Source of the DNA: Isoetes taiwanensis
Lineage: Eukaryota > Streptophyta > Lycopodiopsida > Isoetales > Isoetaceae
Direction: 5' to 3'
DNA: 64,000 bases
NCBI GenBank assembly: GCA_021234155.1
Contig: JAJEKV010000059.1
Span: 2,312,182 to 2,376,181, forward strand
Under the pieces are notes generated by a model that was not told where the DNA came from, made no database searches, and saw only the letters and a program-made list of their open reading frames with translations. Both the position numbers and the translations under genes were made by a program. Positions 58,080 to 64,000 of the stretch are shown piece by piece (position 1 is the stretch's first letter; each line of letters begins with the position of its first letter).

Positions 58080-58254
58080 TCAAAAACAACAATGGTGGTG
58101 TTGGTATAAGTTATGGCATAATGCAGCGGCCGTGGCATAGGCACTGGATCCTCGACCAGAGAGGAGGATTGCCTGCAAAACAAACAGATCGAATAGTTAA
58201 AGAGATGTGAAAAAATGTGCCTAAGTACTTGCTTACCTCTAGGTTCGACGCCAT
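58080..58254 (-). CDS. Possible captured two-exon gene fragment
   Basis: Exon 1 (58254-58237) reads MASNLE and is followed by a canonical GTAAGC donor. The acceptor TTTTGCAG ends at 58173 and exon 2 continues in frame to a TGA at 58080, about 36 codons in all. A second frame through exon 2 is open for longer and has more protein-like composition (VEDPVPMPRPLHYAITYTN). I recognise neither. The splice signals in the Helitron's sense direction are what one expects of a captured gene piece. Product and function are unknown. Confidence 0.3.
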
Positions 58255-58674
58255 AGCTCGTCTGGGACGCTTCTCTGCCGAAAAAACTTATTAACTCTGT
58301 ATGCTCAAAACTGAAAATGCATCACAGTTTTATTCAATCACAGTTTTACCATTTCATTCAAATACTTACGAAAGCACATGATTCAGCTCAAGTTTGAGCT
58401 TCGAAAATCGTCGGCGACAAATAAAAGCCCGGAGAGGAAGACAATTCGTATCCAGTTCTTGGAGTCGCAGCATTCAAAAAAGCTCCGTCAGTTCAAAACC
58501 TGACAATCAATAGGCTATGCTACCAAGTTCAAAACCTGACAATCAATGCTACCAGCTCGCGTCCTGGAAGAGGAGGTGCAAGCGGGAAGAAGCGGGAAGG
58601 GAACGCCGCATGCGGCGTTACATGCGGCGTTCCCGGGCACAAATACCAACACTATCCAAAAATAAGAAAGAAGA

Positions 58675-60992
58675 TTCATAAACTTTGCTTCTTGTAAGCC
58701 TGCAATGAGGGCCCTGTATTCTGCTGCATTAGAGGAGATATTAGGATGAATTCTCCCTATCTTAGTCATCAGCTTAAAATCTGCATCCTTCAGAATAGCA
58801 GCAGAAGAAGCAATCCCTAGTTTTTTTGACATACCTCCATCAAACCAGAGATAGGCCTTTTTTTCCTTCAGATCAGGGGACTCAACATGAACATGAGCAA
58901 AGTTGACAACCTCTTCATGTATACTAGCATCTAGGCCTAAACTGTAAACACCTAAATCTTCTTCCTGCAGTATATCCACATCTATGAACCTAATGTTGGC
59001 AGAAGGATCAGTTTTGTTTACCAATTTGACAGAAGTTGCTCCATTTGAAATAGTGCAGGTGCCCTCAGACCATATAGGTCTGGCATCTACTGTTTTCATC
59101 CATCTTCTTCCCAATAATAGATCATAGATGTTAGCTTGGTTAATATTTTCAAAATCAACAACCACAAATGTGGCTAACACAATGATTCCTCCTGTATTCA
59201 CAGACACATTTCTTACTATTCCTTTAGGCACTACCTTAGCATTGGAGAAAGATTTTAAAACAATGGAAGTATTGTCTTCTACCTTGAGATCCAGTGCCTT
59301 CATAACATGATAAGGCATGACATTTAGAGAAGAACCCTCATCCAGCAAGACTTTGTCTAGATGGGAAGTTCCTATAGTAGCACTACAAGTAAAAGCACCT
59401 GGATCTTCAGTTTGTTCAGGCAAGGCCACAGAAATATTGTTGCAAGTTTCTGCAGCAATTTCTTCAATATTTGGAGTGCTTTTGATTAACTTTTCCCTGT
59501 ATGATGGTGCAATTCTCAGTAGAGTTAGTAAATCTACAGTCACCTTGGAATTCTTCATAAGCAATTCAAATTCATCAAGCTCAGAATCTTTCTGTTTATA
59601 CCTTTGAGCAGGAGGAGGAGCTATATTTTGAGGATCTGGCTGAAATGTTACCTTATGAGGTGGAACAGAACCTGCAGAGGCATTTGAATGAGCCCTGGCA
59701 CGTGTCTGCACAACCATAACATCTTGTTCTTCTTGCTCTCCTGCACAGGTCTCAATAAAACTTACACTTGACACTTGTTTACCTTTGTCTTGCTTTGCAA
59801 GATAACTTTTAACACTGTAGAACCTCTCTTCATGACCTATTTCCTTGCAGAAAGAGCAAACAGGACATTCTCTACCAAAATGACCCCTTCTATTACACTT
59901 AGGACAGGGCCTTGCAAAACAATGCTCAGCCCTATGGTAAGGCTTACCACAGTTTGTGCATTCAGGAGGTAGAGCATCTTTACTATTTTTTAATTCAGTA
60001 AGTTGTTTGGTAACTTCCAAAAGTGCTTCAGATACCTTACTGATCTCAGATTTCATCTCTGAAACCTGAGGGTCCAATTCTTCAGCTTTTGACTTCTTCT
60101 TCTCTTTCTGTACTGCATACACAGGGGCAGCATTAGCAAAATGTAAATCCTGTTCAGTTTCATGATGAGGGGGATAAAATGGATCTCTGATCTCTTCAGG
60201 CAGATAGCTTAACAGTTCTGCCAAGTCTACAGCCTTTACAAATGTTTTATGGATAGAATCTAGCTCACCAAGCTTTTGCAGTTTTAACAACTTTCTATAG
60301 ATTTTAGGTCTAGACATTAAACCTCTGATAAATGAAGCAACTAGGTGCAATGTTGGATGGGAGACGTGGTTTCTATTACACACTAGCAAATAAGAATTAA
60401 ATCTTTCCACATACTGTTTCACACTTTCACCAGATCTTATAGAAAATGAGTTGAGTTCAAAGACAAGATCCTGGGGTGAAGTAGCCTTACCAAACCTTGA
60501 TAGAAACCTTTGTTCCAATTCATCTCCTCTGGTACCTATTGACAGCTCAAAATCGAGCCAAGACCTGGCCTCATCACCCTTCATGCATTTGATGAATTCT
60601 GCAAACCTGGTTCCCTTCTTTCTTCCATGTTCTTCATAATAGTCTTCAAAGTTTTTTAAGAAATGGTTGGCATTCATGGAAGAATCATAGCAAGGAGGAG
60701 AAACAGGTACAGTCAACTCAAAATGATAAGGGGCTAGTGGGGGAATAGGCAAAGTAGGGACATTTGGCTCAAAAAGATTAGGAGCTTGTGAAGAGGTAGG
60801 CAGAGTGGACACATTTGTAATATTTGTTGACTGGTAGAGAGCTTGTGGAGGAGTAGGCAAAGTAGAAGCATTGGCAGCATTTGTTGTAGATCTAGTAGCC
60901 ACCCTCATGCTGACTCCAACCATTTCTGGTTGATTTGCGACTTCAGGTGTTTCAGCAGGTTCAGAGGGCTCACAAATCTTCCTTGGTGCCAT
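58675..60992 (-). pseudogene. Gag, protease and first half of archaeal-type RNase H
   Basis: It starts MAPRKICEPSEP beside the primer site. A Gag core (about residues 110-270) is followed by three zinc-knuckle-like motifs: CTNCGKPYHRAEHC and CPKCNRRGHFGREC are complete, and the third (CSFCKEIGHEERFY) lacks its last Cys. A pepsin-like protease has DEGSSLNVMP (about 549) where DTGS/DSGS is usual, and LLLGRRWM. An archaeal-type RNase H begins YLWFDGGMSKK with its Glu in NAAEYRALIAGL, and is cut by Helitron-2. Sequence read past 58674 is Helitron and not part of the protein. Placement of this RNase H before RT is unusual. Confidence 0.88.
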
Positions 60993-61014
60993 AGAGTTCA
61001 GCTTCCAGGTAAAA

Positions 61015-61032
61015 ATCTCGGTAGGACCTCCA
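61015..61032 (-). other. Primer binding site matching tRNA-Gln
   Basis: On the sense strand TGGAGGTCCTACCGAGAT lies four bases from the 5' LTR. From memory of plant tRNA-Gln, whose 3' end reads ..CTCGGTAGGACCT plus CCA, this is a perfect complement. Confidence 0.75.
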
Positions 61033-61036
61033 AAAA

Positions 61037-63524
61037 TGTTAGCCTAAAACCTGGAATTTTAGCCTAACCTCAAAGGAAATGCAAACCAAGTGGTCAGGAC
61101 CTCCAGATCACTTAGGGTGATCAATCCTTAACTATATGAAGCAAAAAAAAAACTCAATTTGGAGTGCACATTTTCTCACACCATCCCTGTAGCAGAAAAA
61201 ACTGTCAGAGCAAAAATCAACCTAGCAGTCACACCCTTTAAGATTTTTGTGATTTGTTTTTTGATATGGGTGATAAATCAGGAACAGAAACTACTGGTGA
61301 AAATTTGGCTTGATTTGGATAAGGGAAGATTGAGAAAGACAATGTCAAACTCGGGTCAATTTTTGGTCAATGCAAAAACAGAGAGCTCAAATTTACAGAT
61401 GAAGTTTGGTGAGGAATTTTTGCTTGGGATTTGTGCAGACAATTTTAAAACGAGTCCAGGATCACGTGCATAAGGTTTATATGGCAAAAGGATGACTGGA
61501 TTTTTCTGAGAGTAATCAAGGCTTCAAATATCAGTCAAGTTTTGTAACAGTCATGAACAGGTGTACTCTTTTTGCATTTTTTCTGGATGTATAGACTTCT
61601 AGGATATTCCTGAGGATGAAGTATATTGGTTTGAATGAAATCTAACTGGAAGTAATGTCCTAACTTTGTATTTTAATTTTTTTCTTGGTGTTTTCTTTTC
61701 TGGCTTTTAACAGACAGTACAAAACCTTACAGGATTTATGAAAAAATAACGAGAACCTTTCCAAGCAAAGAATATTTATGGTAGCAAAGTAATACAAGGA
61801 GTTCGGGAGTTCCAAAGTGGTTCGGAAGAAATTACCATATAGAAATACTCGAGATTTTACTCTCAAGCAAATCTGAATGCAAGAAGCCAAATAAATACCC
61901 AAGGAGGGCAGAATGCAGATCAAATATGTAGAAATCTGAGTTCTTTTGATGTAGAACAGTCGGTCTTCGCCAGATCAAGTCAATCTTCAGTGAGTCATCA
62001 TTTTTAGACAAAAACAGAGCCGGGTTTTACAAATTCAGGTAATATAATAGAGGATAATCAGAATGCGCCAAGATCACAGAGTTTTTCTCTGAGGGGTCGT
62101 GATAAAATGATCTGTTCTTCTGAATTAAAAACCTGTACACCCAAAAACCAGCTCGGTTGAGTGATTTCCGGCTTAATTTGAGCAAATTTCCTTAGATCAA
62201 GTGCCACAGAGGGTTCCAGAGGTTTCGGAAAAGGTTCAGGAGATGATTTCGGGAGCAAAAGGGCGGGATTCAATCAGATTTTGGCACGAATTTGCCAGAT
62301 TTAGCATTATCCCAGTTTTAGGGTTTACAGAAAAAATTCGAAGCTCGAAATATCCCACAGGCAAGAACCAGTCTGGGAGACTAAGGCATATAAGGAAAAG
62401 GCCAGCGTGGCATTTCGAAAATGCGTGCCACGCAGAGGGGTTGTGCCAGATCGTGTTCTGGAGGCCCCGCCTCACGCCACGATGGAAAATCGGGTAATGA
62501 GGTGGAAAGAGTGGATAGGGTAGATAGGCTAGAATAGGTTTATTTTTTTTTTATTTTTTATTTCTTTGCACGCATCCCAAGAAATGAAATTTGAGAGGCT
62601 TCCCAAGGTCTTTTTTGGATTTTTAAAAGGCCAGCATAGCTTATTTTTGCCAAGCTTCAATTCTGGAGTGTTTTCAGATCAAGCTGAAATACTTGAAATT
62701 TTGGCCCTTTTGACCATGGTCAATGAATTTTCAAACTTGGAAATGATGAAAAAATCATAGGAAAAAAATGGAAAAATGGTGAAAATAGGCTATGGTAGGG
62801 TTTATGAGGATAGGATGAAGGTAAAAACCAAGCTTATTTGCTCTTAAGGTTTTTCAAGATCTTTTGAGAGCAATTCAAAAGTGGAGGTGAGATCAATAAA
62901 AATATGTGTAGTAAAATGGTGAAAATAGCATCAAAGTGAAAGAATTGATGGAAAGAGGCCTTTTGAGGGTTTTTTGAGTATGAATGGGAAGATATGGAAT
63001 GAATGGAGTGGAAAAGGATGGAAACCCCTGTAGCACATGATCTTATCTCAGATTGCTCAAAAGCTCAAATCATACCTTATAGTGAAAATAGCTTTGCTCA
63101 AGCCTAAAGTTCTTCCAATCTTCCAAAAAAGGTCTTCCAATCTTCAAGGCCAAAATAAGAGCAATTTTCACTTCCAAAGTGACATCCTCACATGTGTGAC
63201 CATTGATGCAACTCAATCAAGCCCATATAAGTGAATTTGGCAAAATGCTTTGTAATTCCTTGTATACTTGCTATATCCTTTGCCTGGTCTTCAAATCAGA
63301 AGAAAAATGCTTAAACAGATGAATATAAGTTTTAGAAAATTTCTTTACCTCAAGGAAAAAACTAGGCTATTTTTGGAGATCCCTGATGTCTTCCAAACTT
63401 GGTCAAATGTCTTCCAAACTCTAATGGGATCACAATAACCTAGAATTTGTCCTTAGAGGAAATATGAATAATCAAAAGGTCCAATGCAAAGATGTTGTCC
63501 TTATGTTGCCCAAAATGGGCAACA
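61037..63524 (-). repeat. 5' LTR of the 16.8-kb element, 2488 bp
   Basis: Partner of 46676-49170. It lies upstream of gag in the sense direction and should contain the promoter, though I could not fix a TATA box with confidence. Confidence 0.9.
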
Positions 63525-64000
63525 CGGTGGATTTGGTGGAGCAAAACTCCAGGCAGATCTTCGTTGCAATAGAGGTCGGATTAGAGTATGTAGGTTATGG
63601 TTTGCCACCATTTCCATGATTTGCCACAAGAGAGCGATTTGGAGGCCTCTGGTTTGCCGCTCATGGCCAGGGTGGGTTGAAGCTGGATTTCCTTGTTTCC
63701 TTAGGCGCTGCTTGCATGCTTGGGCTGTGGCTGCGCCTTCATTACAGTAGGCAGCAAAGGAGCCTTCTGACACAGCAAAGGCAGGAGCTTTGGAGCAGCA
63801 TCTTGCAGTGGCGGATTGGAGCAGAGGCGGCTTGGAGCAGAGGCGGATTGCAGGGGGAGGAATCTAAGGTGGGCAGGATTTAGCAGGTTTTAAGGGGGTT
63901 TTGGCAGGTTTGAAGGGGATTTCGGCAGGTTTTAAGGGACTGCGGAAGGACTCAAGGAGGTGGGTTCCGGAAGGAAGTGTTGGTGCGGCGGGAACCATTG
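63525..64000. other. Right flank, no supported gene
   Basis: GC-richer sequence with repeated GGAGCAG and GCAGGTTT.AAGGGG motifs. It resembles the flank left of 46676 in a short GGATTTGGTGG.. stretch. No gene is supported. Confidence 0.45.

Larger units (their letters stand above)
54120..58674 (-). mobile_element. Non-autonomous Helitron (Helitron-2), 4.55 kb
   Basis: On the minus strand it begins TCTTCTTTC after an A and ends with a hairpin GCCCGGC-atc-GCCGGGC, ACACGTTT and CTAG, followed by T. This is the Helitron signature. Removing exactly 54120-58674 joins 2318 and 3139 coding bases into one frame of 1819 codons including the stop, with a continuous RNase H motif. No Rep or helicase is present. 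Some AT-rich filler, a diverged second 3' end and a possible captured two-exon fragment make up the body. Confidence 0.9.
46676..63524 (-). mobile_element. 16.8-kb Tat-like gypsy element with archaeal-type RNase H
   Basis: LTRs of about 2.49 kb (46676-49170 and 61037-63524) start TGTTGCCC and end GGCTAACA on the sense strand. The flanks are GGGTG and CGGTG, a target duplication with one mismatch. The primer site matches tRNA-Gln. The coding region runs Gag, protease, archaeal-type RNase H, RT, degenerate RNase H and integrase. A Helitron (54120-58674) interrupts it, and an antisense ORF lies near the 3' LTR. The LTRs differ by several small indels and substitutions, so it is older than the chromovirus. 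Confidence 0.9.

Noticed and set aside
54110-58669. 8-bp target duplication ATAAGAAA around the 4.55-kb insert, suggesting a Mutator or hAT element
   Set aside because: The inner ends lack inverted repeats, whereas TC..hairpin-CTAG between A and T fits a Helitron and alone restores the RNase H frame. The 8-bp match is coincidental.

Overview
This is a eukaryotic, almost certainly land-plant, window made nearly entirely of nested transposable elements. The evidence for a plant is a Helitron with plant-type termini, a chromodomain Ty3/gypsy element primed by initiator tRNA-Met, two Tat/Athila-like gypsy elements with extra ORFs, a copia gag, a TRIM, and GT-AG introns. The mix of a DUF7869-type gene with a ParB/methyltransferase-like gene suggests to me a non-seed plant (fern, lycophyte or bryophyte), but I cannot prove this. 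I see no ordinary host gene that I would defend.

Left third (1-23 kb). A 19-bp minisatellite (979-1490) precedes an 8.2-kb autonomous-type Helitron (1524-9700). Its RepHel gene has two introns and is broken by two frameshifts and one stop. Four heat-shock-element clusters sit just upstream of a TATA box at its 5' end. A young, full-length chromovirus follows (10291-19685, minus strand, TSD TTTGC) with a single uninterrupted 1578-aa Gag-Pol and near-identical 1615-bp LTRs that carry W-box arrays. A young TRIM (22622-23068, TSD TTTTT) lies further right.

Centre (23.7-44.3 kb) is a set of Russian dolls. An LTR element (5' LTR 42479-44338) carries a broken gene whose product starts like the histone H3 tail. 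A copia element interrupts that gene. A Tat-like gypsy (5'-truncated, 23741-39556) interrupts the copia gag. The gypsy's extra ORF is in turn split by a 10.1-kb element (27711-37792). This inner element is the most unusual item in the window. It holds a three-exon gene encoding a ParB-like domain plus a beta-class DNA-methyltransferase-like domain, a 64-aa protein that is 39% arginine, a long gene with DUF8039-like and DUF7869-like regions, and at least 15 copies of a roughly 22-bp palindrome of the form AAATGGCGCC-N2-GGCGCCATTT. Thirteen copies lie at semi-regular spacing inside intron 1 of the ParB-like gene. I propose it as a candidate undescribed mobile system, possibly a partition-like DNA-binding protein with its own site array.

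Right third (44.3-64 kb). After TRIM relics and MITE-like sequence comes a 16.8-kb gypsy element (46676-63524, minus strand). It has about 2.49-kb LTRs, a tRNA-Gln primer site and the order Gag-PR-archaeal-type RNase H-RT-degenerate RNase H-IN. A 4.55-kb non-autonomous Helitron (54120-58674) splits the archaeal-type RNase H; removing it restores one 1818-codon frame exactly. An antisense ORF lies between pol and the 3' LTR. All domain names come from motif recognition by eye; no database search was possible.
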